From an uncultured Clostridia bacterium (GTDB taxonomy: Bacteria > Bacillota > Clostridia > TANB77 > CAG-508): a stretch of 27,502 nt of DNA. The notes beneath the pieces are model-generated. The model saw only the letters and a list, made by a program, of their open reading frames with translations, was not told the DNA's origin and ran no database searches. Every line of letters starts with the position of its first letter. The stretch's first letter is position 1. A program made the position numbers and the translations under genes. Location of the stretch: assembly GCA_934119935.1 (NCBI GenBank), contig CAKOSX010000011.1, forward strand, positions 1 to 27,502. The letters run 5' to 3'. Of the stretch, positions 7,583 through 16,458 are shown piece by piece.

Positions 7583-8704
7583 TTAAACACTTTCTCTAAA
7601 GAATGCATTATCTGTATTTAAATTCATATTTATGAATATTTCTCCAGCATTTCCCCTTTCCTTTTCTAATATTCCTACTAGAAATAGCATTCTCGTTTCC
7701 AAATTGCTACAATCACCTAGATATGCTTTTTTGTCTTCTGAATCTAAATGTAATGTGTAATTATTAGAATCACTTATATCTATTTTTGATATTAAACCAT
7801 CAATGCCATTTGCCTGTGCAGAGTTCATAATTTTAATAACTGTGCCAAGTTTTGTAAGATCTTCATCATTAAGTCGATTTCCCTCTTTGTATTCTTCTTT
7901 TGAGGTAGATATTCCAATAAGAATAGGTAATTCTTTCTTAATACTTGATATTTCTAACATGTACCCCTGATTGTTTATGTATACATATCCATTGCCGTAC
8001 TCTAACATATAGCTTGGCTCTCTTTCTGTAACAACAATTCGAATAGCATTTGGAAACATCTTATGTATTTCAACTTCGTTTATGTATGCATTCTGTTTTA
8101 TGTTTTTTATTATCTTATTGTTAATTACTTTGAATATATTTTCATCTAATTCAATTCCAGATAAGCTTTTTATTGTTTCCTTTGATATTTGCTTATTTCC
8201 TATGACTTCAATAGTTTTAACATTAAATATAGGAGATAGCAATGCAAATACTGTTGCTCCAATTATTAATACAATCAGTACAATTATTTTTATGATTTTT
8301 CTTCTTTTTTTTGCATTTTTTATTTTTTTGTGATTTTCTCCATTAGTTTTATTTTCCAAGTTTACACTAATAGTCTCTACATTATAATTTTCTCTATTTT
8401 CTTCATTCTTCCTTCTTTTTATAGCTTTTTTATCTACTTTTTTTGCTTTTTTATTATTTTTAACTGTCTTTTTATCCTCAGGCTGTTTTTTCTCTGGGTA
8501 TCTCGTAACTCCGATTATAATCTCATCATCATATTTTTTCTCTTTAGGTGGTTGTCCATGTTTTGGACTTGATTCTTTATTTTCTTTTTTAGAGGCAGAT
8601 TTTTTCTCTGCCTTTTTACGTTTTTTCTTTAGTTTCTTTTCTTCTTTAGATTCATAATCAAAATCGTAGAGTTTATTTTCCTCTTTCTTTTGTTTTTTCT
8701 TCAT
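7583..8704 (-). CDS. divIB: Cell division protein DivIB/FtsQ
   Basis: DivIB/FtsQ is a bitopic division protein that joins the FtsL-DivIC subcomplex at the septum. The 373-residue protein has an unusually long and highly charged cytoplasmic tail (about residues 1-136, mostly Lys and Glu), one membrane segment (137-157), a POTRA domain from about residue 161 (FNVKTIEVIGNKQISKETI) and a C-terminal beta domain. The ATG at 8704 directly follows the murA stop codon (TGA-ATG) and has GAAGGTGA upstream. The long Lys-rich tail is typical of Firmicutes DivIB but at the large end. Confidence 0.9.
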   Translation of the reverse strand: MKKKQKKEENKLYDFDYESKEEKKLKKKRKKAEKKSASKKENKESSPKHGQPPKEKKYDDEIIIGVTRYPEKKQPEDKKTVKNNKKAKKVDKKAIKRRKNEENRENYNVETISVNLENKTNGENHKKIKNAKKRRKIIKIIVLIVLIIGATVFALLSPIFNVKTIEVIGNKQISKETIKSLSGIELDENIFKVINNKIIKNIKQNAYINEVEIHKMFPNAIRIVVTEREPSYMLEYGNGYVYINNQGYMLEISSIKKELPILIGISTSKEEYKEGNRLNDEDLTKLGTVIKIMNSAQANGIDGLISKIDISDSNNYTLHLDSEDKKAYLGDCSNLETRMLFLVGILEKERGNAGEIFINMNLNTDNAFFRESV

Positions 8705-9961
8705 TCAATCACCTTCTTTAATTTGTATATTTGCACCTAATTTATTTAGTTTTTCGTCGAGGTGTTCATACCCCCTTAAAATATATTCTATATTATTTAC
8801 TCTTGTTATTCCTTTTGCTTGTAGTCCTGCTAATACCAAAGCTGCGCCGCCTCTTAAATCTGTGCTATTTGTATTTGTTCCTGCTAGTCTCTTTACTCCT
8901 GTTATTATTGCTACATTACCCTCTTGTTGATTTTTAGCACCCATTCGTTTTAATTCTGTTAAGTATTTAAACCTGTTTTCAAATATCGTTTCAGTTATAA
9001 TCGAGGTTCCTTTTGCAATAGTTAAAACTGATCCAAATATTGACTGCATATCTGTTGGGAACCCCGGATAAGGCATAGTCTTTATTTCTACAGCCTTCAA
9101 CCTTTTTGAATTCTCTATTAAAACTGCATTTTTTTCAACTGTCAACTTACAGCCAGCTTCTTCTAATTTTGATATTATTGGAACAATTTGTTCCGGTATA
9201 ACATTAAGAATTCTTACTTTCCCCTTCGTTATTGCTCCGGCGCACAAAAATGTTCCGGCTTCTATTCTATCTGGCATCACTCTGTATTTTACAGATCTTA
9301 GTTCTTTTACACCATTAATCTCTATAATATTGGTGCCTTCTCCTGAAATATTTGCACCCATTTTTTTCAGCATCTTTATCATGTCTACTATTTCTGGTTC
9401 ACGTGCTGCATTCGTTATAGTAGTTTTCCCTTCTGCGAGTACCGTTGCAAGAATTATGTTCTCGGTTGCTCCAACACTTGGGAAATCCAGGTCTATATTA
9501 GCCCCTTCTATTTTATCACAACTACACCTAATAAATCCATACTCTTCATCAATATTTATGCCTAATTTTTTAAAAGCCTTTAAATGCAAATCAATAGGTC
9601 TTGCACCAATATCACACCCCCCAGGGTATGAAAAACTTGCATCTTTAAACCTTCCAATCAATGCTCCTGCAAGAATCACAGTAGACCTCATTTCTCTCAT
9701 AAGATAATCTGGAACGTCGTTTCTTTGTATGTATCTGGTATCTATTTCAATTTTTCCATTCGTTTTTTTTACTTTACATCCCAAATACTTTAAAATTTTT
9801 ATAGTAACCTGAGTGTCATGAATATCTGGAACATTATAAAGAGTTGTCTTTTTGCCACTAAGAATACTAGCTGCAATTATTGGCAGTGAGGCATTTTTCG
9901 AACCAGAAATTACAACTTCTCCCTCTAATCTCTTTCCTCCTTCTATTATAAAACTTGCCAT
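8705..9961 (-). CDS. murA: UDP-N-acetylglucosamine 1-carboxyvinyltransferase MurA
   Basis: MurA transfers enolpyruvate from phosphoenolpyruvate to UDP-GlcNAc, the first committed step of peptidoglycan synthesis, in the cytoplasm. The 418-residue protein has the substrate-binding Lys22 in SKNASLP and the catalytic loop PGGCDIGARPIDLHLK with Cys116, the fosfomycin target. Length is normal. The ATG at 9961 follows AGGTGAAAATAT. It is the first gene of the division and wall operon. Bacillota often carry two MurA paralogues, and I cannot tell which type this is. Confidence 0.96.
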   Translation of the reverse strand: MASFIIEGGKRLEGEVVISGSKNASLPIIAASILSGKKTTLYNVPDIHDTQVTIKILKYLGCKVKKTNGKIEIDTRYIQRNDVPDYLMREMRSTVILAGALIGRFKDASFSYPGGCDIGARPIDLHLKAFKKLGINIDEEYGFIRCSCDKIEGANIDLDFPSVGATENIILATVLAEGKTTITNAAREPEIVDMIKMLKKMGANISGEGTNIIEINGVKELRSVKYRVMPDRIEAGTFLCAGAITKGKVRILNVIPEQIVPIISKLEEAGCKLTVEKNAVLIENSKRLKAVEIKTMPYPGFPTDMQSIFGSVLTIAKGTSIITETIFENRFKYLTELKRMGAKNQQEGNVAIITGVKRLAGTNTNSTDLRGGAALVLAGLQAKGITRVNNIEYILRGYEHLDEKLNKLGANIQIKEGD

Positions 9962-10030
9962 ATATTTTCACCTATGTACCTTTCTTGTTTTTGATATATA
10001 TTATGTGTACATAAAGAAAAATGTGAAAAT

Positions 10031-10054
10031 AAAAGGACCTTTTACAGTCCTTTT
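10031..10054 (-). terminator. Terminator overlapping the stop of the helicase partner gene
   Basis: An 8-bp stem (10031-10038 with 10047-10054, loop 10039-10046) is followed on the minus strand by ATTTT. The stop codon of the upstream gene (10042-10044) lies in the loop, so the left arm is coding. Confidence 0.6.
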
Positions 10055-10512
10055 ATAAATCTAAATATTGATTTTAATTTTTCCAAAAATTTTTTAAAGC
10101 TTGAATCTCTTTTTACAGTTAACTTATTGTTTTCTTCTTGTACAACTTTTTCTGCTTCTTGTACTTTTTCTTTTTTAAACAAATTTTCTGAATTGTATTT
10201 TTTTATTTTCTCGCTCTCTATTTTATAATTTTCCAGTCTTTCTTTTTTTTGCAAATATTTTCTTTGTTCTTCTGTTGCTAGATATTGTTTAAAAATATTA
10301 TATAAAATTGCTTTTGCTTCTGGCATCAGCGACCAGTCTTCATATTCTAGTTCTTCGTCATAGTCATATGTGTATTCTTCATCTTTGTTGTTTTCAATTG
10401 CATCTATAATATTGGCCGGAATTTTTTTATATTCATTATAGTCTAAGCAACTTAGAACTGCGTCAACTTCTACAAGAGCTTTTTTATAATTAATTATTTT
10501 TGCTTCTACCAT
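10042..10512 (-). CDS. Unrecognised acidic/coiled-coil protein downstream of the helicase
   Basis: I do not recognise this 156-residue protein. Its first third is mixed and may be helical. An acidic cluster at about residues 44-60 is rich in Asp, Glu and Tyr. From about residue 75 it becomes a Lys/Glu-rich helix, probably a coiled coil, ending in a basic tail (FKKFLEKLKSIFRFIKGL) that could bind nucleic acid or membrane. The ATG at 10512 is five bases after the helicase stop, so the two are cotranscribed and may act together. It ends within its own terminator. No signal peptide or membrane segment is seen. Confidence 0.75.
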   Translation of the reverse strand: MVEAKIINYKKALVEVDAVLSCLDYNEYKKIPANIIDAIENNKDEEYTYDYDEELEYEDWSLMPEAKAILYNIFKQYLATEEQRKYLQKKERLENYKIESEKIKKYNSENLFKKEKVQEAEKVVQEENNKLTVKRDSSFKKFLEKLKSIFRFIKGL

Positions 10513-10517
10513 ATTGC

Positions 10518-13500
10518 CTATTCCTGTTCCTCTCTTTTTTCTTTATCTTGTGTTATGGTATTTAGAAATTCGTTAGCTTGTTGTATTTCTTTTACTGTTA
10601 CAGCCTTCCCTACAGCTTTACCAAGACTAGTTGCACTTTTTTTAGCCTTTCCAAAGTAACCATATTTTCTTACTTGTTCTACAATCGTTCTGTCTTCCTC
10701 TGGTATTTTCTCTAGTGGAGTGTCTACATATTTTTTCACCAACTGTCTCTCATCGCTTTTAAACCATTTGGCATATAAATTATTTTCAAAAAGTTGTTCT
10801 TCTGTAAGCGTAGCTTTTACTCCTTGAGTCTTCCTTGGTAGTCTTCCATTTTTCTCGCAAAATCGCATTACCTCTTGATAAGTTGTTAGTTTTTCTTCTA
10901 TGCCATATCCATAGCTTCTCACTTGTTCCACGATTGTTCTATCTTCCTCTGGTATTTTTTCTATTGAAACACCTACATATTTATCTGCTATCTGTTTTTC
11001 AGCACTTCTGCACCACTTGGCATGTAATTTTTTTTCATAAAATCGATCTTCTGTAAGTGTAGCTTTTGTTCCTCGAATCGCTCTCGGTAATCTTCCATTT
11101 TTCTCACAGAATTGCCTTATCTCTTGGTAATCTATTATACCATATCCATAGCTTCTCACTTGCTTCACAATTGCTCTATCTTCTTCAGGTATTTCTTCTA
11201 TTGAAACTCCTATGTATTTATCTACTATCTGTTTTTCAGCACTTCTCCTCCACCTGTCATATATATTTTTTTCATAAAGTTGTTCTTCTGTAAGTGTAGC
11301 TTTTGTTCCTTTATATCCTATAGGTAATCTTCCATTTTTCTCACAGAATTGCCTTACCACTTGATACCCTGTTAATTTTTCTTCTATACCATATCCATAA
11401 CTTCTTACTTGTTCTACAATGTCTCTATCTTCCTCTGGTATTTTTTCTGTTGGAATGCCTACATATTTATCTACTATTTTTTTCTCATCACTTCTCCTCC
11501 ATCTATGAGATAAATTTTTCTCATACATTTGTTCTTCTGTAAGTGTAGCCTTTGTTCCGTGAATTTCTTGTGGTAATCTTCCATTTTTTTCACAAAATTG
11601 CATTACCTCTTGATAAGCTGTTAATTTTTCTTCTATGCCATATCCATAGCTTCTCACTTGCTCTACAAAGTCTCTATCTTCTTCTGATATTCCCTCTATT
11701 GGAATACCTACATATTTATTTACTAATTTTTTCTCATCACTTCTCCTCCATCTGTAATATAAATTATTTTCATAAAGCTGTTCTTCTGTAAATGTAGCTT
11801 TCGTTCCGCGAATCCCTCTCGGTAAACTTCCATTCTTCTCACAAAATTGCATTACTTCCTTAAAAGTTTCTTCCCTTAGTCTTTCTTGCAATAATTTTAC
11901 AAAATCTTTCCTTACACCTTTTATAGCAATTCCATCTGTAAACTGATTGATCAAATCTTCCTGTTTCTTCTCTTCATCACTAAAATCTAGTTTTATGGCT
12001 TCACTAAATAATCCTATTGTATTTCCTAACTTTATTATATCTTGTATTTTTTCCTGTTCTTCTTTATCAAGCTGTTTTACCATTTCCTGATTTTGAGCAT
12101 ATTTTAGATATTTATTATTTATTCTAGCCATTCTCTTTGCCATTGTTTTCTCTTTTAGTGATTTTTCGGCAGAATATTCTGGTAACTGTCCATTATTTTT
12201 GTTATTTATCCAATCTATTAATTGTTGTAAAGCTTCTATATCATTTATTTCATATCCATATTCTACTTCTTCTTTATTACTTAAAATTTCATTATTATTT
12301 ACTAAGTCTATAACAATAGTCTGTTTTCCATTCTTTTTACTTGATATACATCTTCCTATTCTTTGTGTATATACTGGTCTGCTTTCAGTTTTAGTAGCCA
12401 AAATAACTCCTGAAACATTATTCAAATGAACTCCTTCATCAATCATTCCAACACAATACATCAATTTTAAATGGCTAGATTTTGAGTTATTAAAACTCTG
12501 TAACTGTTCGGCACTTGTATTATCCTGTGAACTAATACCGTATATCTCTGGTTTTTCATCAATTCTTCCAAACCATTCTGTAGCATTAGCCATTTTTTCT
12601 TTCATGTCACTTATATCTTTACAAAATATAATATACTTTCCATCTTTTTCGCTTATATTTTCTTCCATAAGTTGCGGTATACCAGGTGCATTTGCAGATT
12701 TTAAAGCTAATTCATCATACATTGCTTTTAATTCTTCTTTTCTTGCTCCTTCTGCTTGTTCAATTTTTTCAAGTAGAGTTTTTAATTCGTCTTCTCTTAC
12801 AAAGTCTGGCACAACATACTTTGGTGGATATATTATTCCTTCTTCCATTGCTTCTAGCAATGACTTTTGACTTGCAACAGCATCTTTGAAAATTCTTTCA
12901 ACAACATTTGCTCCGTCATGTCTTATTGGTGTAGCTGACAATCCTAATAATTTTGCTTGTGGGTTGTCCTCTAAAAATTTTTTAAACTTTTTTCCCCATT
13001 TATTTTCTCTTTCTATTCTATTAGAATATTCTTCTTCATACTCCTCGTTGTCTTCAACAACATTACTGCCAGCTGTTGCTCTTATGGATTTAGTTTTTAA
13101 GTGATGCATTTCATCTACAATAATTATAGTAGGTTTTAAACTGTTTAATATTTTATCAACGCTTTGTCTTTCTCCATAAGCAGATATCATTTGATATAGC
13201 ATACATTCAATATTTGGTATGTAACTTCTAGCGGCTAATTTTAAGCTTTCACCTGGATTATTTCCAGTTCCATATTCTTTTTGAATTTCTTCTATTGGCC
13301 TCGTATCGCCACCAATGTATCTGACTATATATTCATACATCTGATTTGCAATCGCACGTCTTGGTGCTAAAAATAATACTCTTTCGTCTGGATGCTTCAA
13401 TATATATTCTAACGCCACAAAAGATTTTCCACAGCCTGTTGGAAATATTATTGCTGCTTTTCCCTTTTCCTCAAATTTTTTTACAACAGCTTGGTATGCT

Positions 13501-13550
13501 TCATCTTGATGTGGTAATAATTCTAATTTACTATTTTCTGTATTAGCCAT
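10518..13550 (-). CDS. SF2 helicase with five C-terminal helicase-associated repeats
   Basis: This is a large DEAD/DEAH-type superfamily 2 ATPase of about 1010 residues. Motifs in order are Walker A PTGCGKS (residues 37-43), DEMHH (146-150), SATP (205-208) and, in the second RecA domain, YTQRIGRCISS around residue 400. The C-terminal 40 percent holds five repeats of about 80 residues, each with FCEKNG, GTKATLTEE, a WRRS-like segment, EEDR and VRSYGYG; they resemble helicase-associated domains thought to bind nucleic acid. I chose ATG at 13550 because GGAGG lies just before it; the in-frame GTG at 13562 is less likely. The substrate is unknown. Phage, restriction-like and housekeeping roles are all possible. 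Confidence 0.88.
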   Translation of the reverse strand: MANTENSKLELLPHQDEAYQAVVKKFEEKGKAAIIFPTGCGKSFVALEYILKHPDERVLFLAPRRAIANQMYEYIVRYIGGDTRPIEEIQKEYGTGNNPGESLKLAARSYIPNIECMLYQMISAYGERQSVDKILNSLKPTIIIVDEMHHLKTKSIRATAGSNVVEDNEEYEEEYSNRIERENKWGKKFKKFLEDNPQAKLLGLSATPIRHDGANVVERIFKDAVASQKSLLEAMEEGIIYPPKYVVPDFVREDELKTLLEKIEQAEGARKEELKAMYDELALKSANAPGIPQLMEENISEKDGKYIIFCKDISDMKEKMANATEWFGRIDEKPEIYGISSQDNTSAEQLQSFNNSKSSHLKLMYCVGMIDEGVHLNNVSGVILATKTESRPVYTQRIGRCISSKKNGKQTIVIDLVNNNEILSNKEEVEYGYEINDIEALQQLIDWINNKNNGQLPEYSAEKSLKEKTMAKRMARINNKYLKYAQNQEMVKQLDKEEQEKIQDIIKLGNTIGLFSEAIKLDFSDEEKKQEDLINQFTDGIAIKGVRKDFVKLLQERLREETFKEVMQFCEKNGSLPRGIRGTKATFTEEQLYENNLYYRWRRSDEKKLVNKYVGIPIEGISEEDRDFVEQVRSYGYGIEEKLTAYQEVMQFCEKNGRLPQEIHGTKATLTEEQMYEKNLSHRWRRSDEKKIVDKYVGIPTEKIPEEDRDIVEQVRSYGYGIEEKLTGYQVVRQFCEKNGRLPIGYKGTKATLTEEQLYEKNIYDRWRRSAEKQIVDKYIGVSIEEIPEEDRAIVKQVRSYGYGIIDYQEIRQFCEKNGRLPRAIRGTKATLTEDRFYEKKLHAKWCRSAEKQIADKYVGVSIEKIPEEDRTIVEQVRSYGYGIEEKLTTYQEVMRFCEKNGRLPRKTQGVKATLTEEQLFENNLYAKWFKSDERQLVKKYVDTPLEKIPEEDRTIVEQVRKYGYFGKAKKSATSLGKAVGKAVTVKEIQQANEFLNTITQDKEKREEQE
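10660..11870 (-). repeat. Five direct repeats of about 245 bp inside the helicase gene
   Basis: Five tandem coding repeats start near 11870, 11620, 11372, 11134 and 10888 going down in coordinate. They are very similar in DNA as well as protein (for example the FCEKNG codons near 11840, 11590, 11340, 11100 and 10850). The third unit is about 15 bp shorter at its end, lacking the EEKLT linker. Such near-identical units can gain or lose copies by recombination. Confidence 0.85.
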
Positions 13551-13574
13551 TTTATCCTCCACTTCTTACTATTT

Positions 13575-14423
13575 TTATTTATTTAAGCATTCTTTTATTT
13601 TTTTCATATTTTCAATCGCAGCAATGTAGCCTTGGTTATAGCAATAATCAATTTTCTTAATATTAAATACACTTGCTTCCGATAAATCTAAAGTTATTGC
13701 AAAATCGCTACTTTGCACTTCTGCATCTGTTCTCTGTTCAAATAATAAATCAACCGATTTTAGTGCAACTTCTATTACATTCTTAGGATCAACATCGTTT
13801 TTAGAGCTAAAACGAATTGATAAAACCTTGTCAGCACCAAGTTTTCTAACTTCCTGTGCTGGAAGATTGTCTATAATTCCTCCATCTACAAATTTATGCT
13901 CTTTAAATATTGTAGGAGCAAACATTCCAGGATAGCTACAACTTGCACGCACAGCTTTTCCTATTGATATGTCTCTTATGTATGTATTTTCATCAAAATT
14001 TTCGTCATATTCATGGTTCGTAAATACATATTTACTATTATTTTTTATATCAACGGTTGGCATAACAATAGGCATTTTTATATCGTCTAGTTTCTTTAAG
14101 CCTTTTAGCTCTGCGCATTCGTCTATTGCAATTTCTATGTTTTCACCAGATAACAGTCCATATCCCATAAAATTTTTCTTAGTCTTAACATTAGTCCAAT
14201 AATATTTTGGATCCGCCTTCATTATTGTTTTCGAAAAATATTTGAATAATTTCAGCATTTCTTCTGTCGAGTACCCCATTGCAAACAGTGAAGCCACAAT
14301 ACTTCCAATACTCGTTCCACCAATGTAATCTACTTCTATTCCGTTTTCTTGCAGTGCCTTAATTACACCAATATGGCTGGCGCCTTTAACGCCTCCTCCT
14401 GCTAAAGCTAAACCAACTTTCAT
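13575..14423 (-). CDS. Patatin-like phospholipase, RssA type
   Basis: This 282-residue protein is a patatin-family serine hydrolase, expected to cleave acyl esters of lipids in or at the membrane. It shows the oxyanion-hole glycine stretch LALAGGGVKGASHIGV (residues 5-20), the nucleophile motif GGTSIGS (Ser near residue 38) and the catalytic DGG in FVDGGIIDNLPA (about residue 180). The ATG at 14423 follows AAGGAGGAAAAT. It lies downstream of topB and upstream of the helicase, 24 bp away. Fusion or cyclic-nucleotide sensor domains are absent, so I read it as a housekeeping RssA-like enzyme; the substrate is not known. Confidence 0.9.
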   Translation of the reverse strand: MKVGLALAGGGVKGASHIGVIKALQENGIEVDYIGGTSIGSIVASLFAMGYSTEEMLKLFKYFSKTIMKADPKYYWTNVKTKKNFMGYGLLSGENIEIAIDECAELKGLKKLDDIKMPIVMPTVDIKNNSKYVFTNHEYDENFDENTYIRDISIGKAVRASCSYPGMFAPTIFKEHKFVDGGIIDNLPAQEVRKLGADKVLSIRFSSKNDVDPKNVIEVALKSVDLLFEQRTDAEVQSSDFAITLDLSEASVFNIKKIDYCYNQGYIAAIENMKKIKECLNK

Positions 14424-14436
14424 ATTTTCCTCCTTT

Positions 14437-14469
14437 TTCGCCCAAAAAGGGGCGTCCCTAATTGGCGAA
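14437..14469 (-). promoter_or_regulatory. GC-rich intercistronic hairpins between topB and the patatin gene
   Basis: CGCCC (14439-14443) can pair with GGGCG (14450-14454), and TTCGCC (14437-14442) can instead pair with GGCGAA (14464-14469). The two pairings exclude each other. They lie between the topB stop and the patatin ribosome site (AAGGAGG, about 14429-14435) and could affect message stability or translation. There is no T run for termination on the minus strand. Confidence 0.4.
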
Positions 14470-16437
14470 TTAATATTTTACGACTAATTTGTTGAATTTT
14501 GAATGTATGTATTTTTCTAGTTTTCCCATGAACTCGTCTGATTGAATTTCTTTTTTTGCTACCATGTCTAGTCCTTTTTCCCAGCTTGCTGTAAGCTTTG
14601 GATTAAGCATGTCTGGCATTGAGTTATTTACTATATCATATATTATTTCACCTTTTTGTGTAGGTGTTATTATCTGTGTTTTGTCATTTATTTGTATGTA
14701 TTGAATTCTTTCCAACTTTTTCATTATTTCTGCTCTTGTAGCACTAGTTCCAATTCCAGCACCCTTTATCTGTTCTCTTAATTCTTCGTCTTCTATAAGT
14801 TTGCCTGCATTTTCCATTGCCAAAATCATCGAACCAGAATTGTATCTTGTTGGCGGATTTGTCTGAGCTTCTTTTGTTTCATAGTTTATAACATCTACTT
14901 CTTTACCTTTTTTTAGCTCTGCCAAAATTGCTAAGCTATCCACTTCATCTTCTGCATTTTCTTGTGTTTTATCCACATTTTGTGTACTTTCTGTGGATTT
15001 TCCTTTTATCACTTCCAAATATCCTGGATTTAAACATACCTTTCCACTGCAACTAAATTCTTCTTTGTTCTGACCGTTTTCAACTTCTATTGTTACAGAA
15101 ACTTTGTTATATTCTGCTGGTGGATAGAATATTGCTAAAAATCTTTTTACTATTAATCTGTACACATTTTTCTGCAAATCTGGTAGTTTATCATAGTTTT
15201 CAAATCCTTGCCCTGTTGGAATTAGAGCATAGTGATCTGTTATTTTACTATCATTTACGTATTTTGTTTTTAATAGATCTGTTGAATATTTTTCTTGTGA
15301 CATTTTCTTCAAATATTGCTGAATTTCTTCGTCTTTAAAACCTTTGGCAATTCCATTTAGATTCTTTGTAATTACTTTAGCAACAGCCGTAGATATTACT
15401 CTTGCATCAGTTCTTGGATATGTAACAAGTTTTTTTTCATACAAGTTTTGTATTATTTCTAGAGTCTCGTCGGGTTTTATTTTAAATCTTTTTGTACATT
15501 CATTTTGTATTTCTGCCAAGTTAAATAATAATGGAGCATTTTCTTTTTGTTTTGATTTTTTTATTTCTTTAACTGTTGCTTTTTTGTCTTTCAATTCCAT
15601 TATAAAAGCTTTTGCATCTTGTTCTTTCTTAAATCCCGTGTCATTATATAATTTTATTGAATCCTTTTTCGACGAATTATCTGTAACTTTCCATTCTGCC
15701 TTAAAATATTTATTTTCTTCTTTGTTGCCAAATTCTCCTACTATTTTATAATATGGAACTTTAACAAAATTTCTAATCTCTCTTTCTCTAGAAACCACCA
15801 TTCCCAGCACACAAGTCATAACTCTACCCACCGAGATTGAAATCTTGTCTTGGTCAAGTTCTTTTGCTGCTCTTCTTCCATATATAATTGTTAGAAGTCT
15901 CGAAAAATTTATTCCTATTAAATAATCTTCTTTTGCTCTTAAATATGCACTATCAGCAAGACTATCGTATTCATCAAGCTCTTTAGCCTCTCTTATCCCT
16001 CTCTTAATCTCCTCTTCTGTTTGTGAATCTATCCATACTCTTTTTCTATCCTTATTTTTAACGCCTATCATCTGCTCGACTAATCTGTATATGTACTCTC
16101 CCTCACGTCCAGAGTCGGTTGCAACATAAATGGTAGATACATCTTCTCTCGTAAGTAGTGATTGAATTGTGTTAAATTGCTTTTGTACACTTGGAATTAC
16201 CTCGTATTTATACTCTTCTGGAATAAAAGGAAGCGTGTCCAATCTCCATAATTTCAATTTTTCGTCATATTTTTCCGGATATGACATCGTTACCAAATGT
16301 CCAACGCACCATGTTATTATCCAATTATCTGCTTCCAAATAGCCATCTTTTCTAGAAGTATTTATATTTAACACTTTTGCAAATTCCATTGCCACAGAAG
16401 GCTTTTCGGTTATCAATATATTTTTTGCCATATTCAA
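14470..16437 (-). CDS. topB: DNA topoisomerase III (type IA)
   Basis: Type IA topoisomerases pass one strand through a transient break made by an active-site tyrosine; TopB mainly decatenates DNA. The 655-residue protein begins with a Toprim domain (ILITEKPSVAMEFAK, and the metal-binding VATDSGREGEYIYR at about residues 105-118). The catalytic Tyr340 is in LVTYPRTDARVIS. There is no Cys-rich zinc ribbon at the C-terminus, as in many TopB proteins. Two ATGs are possible (16437 and 16431), both with only a weak AAGAG upstream. Plasmid and integrative-element copies of TopB exist, but context here is chromosomal. Confidence 0.93.
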   Translation of the reverse strand: MNMAKNILITEKPSVAMEFAKVLNINTSRKDGYLEADNWIITWCVGHLVTMSYPEKYDEKLKLWRLDTLPFIPEEYKYEVIPSVQKQFNTIQSLLTREDVSTIYVATDSGREGEYIYRLVEQMIGVKNKDRKRVWIDSQTEEEIKRGIREAKELDEYDSLADSAYLRAKEDYLIGINFSRLLTIIYGRRAAKELDQDKISISVGRVMTCVLGMVVSREREIRNFVKVPYYKIVGEFGNKEENKYFKAEWKVTDNSSKKDSIKLYNDTGFKKEQDAKAFIMELKDKKATVKEIKKSKQKENAPLLFNLAEIQNECTKRFKIKPDETLEIIQNLYEKKLVTYPRTDARVISTAVAKVITKNLNGIAKGFKDEEIQQYLKKMSQEKYSTDLLKTKYVNDSKITDHYALIPTGQGFENYDKLPDLQKNVYRLIVKRFLAIFYPPAEYNKVSVTIEVENGQNKEEFSCSGKVCLNPGYLEVIKGKSTESTQNVDKTQENAEDEVDSLAILAELKKGKEVDVINYETKEAQTNPPTRYNSGSMILAMENAGKLIEDEELREQIKGAGIGTSATRAEIMKKLERIQYIQINDKTQIITPTQKGEIIYDIVNNSMPDMLNPKLTASWEKGLDMVAKKEIQSDEFMGKLEKYIHSKFNKLVVKY

Positions 16438-16458
16438 ATTGCTCTTTTCTATAGTTTT

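Noticed and set aside
10660..11870. Regularly spaced repeats that might suggest a CRISPR array
   Set aside because: The period of about 245 bp and the continuous reading frame with conserved protein motifs show coding repeats of a helicase.
10042..14423. Patatin plus helicase as an anti-phage system (CBASS-like)
   Set aside because: No nucleotide cyclase or sensor domain is present, and the patatin protein looks like a common RssA-type enzyme.
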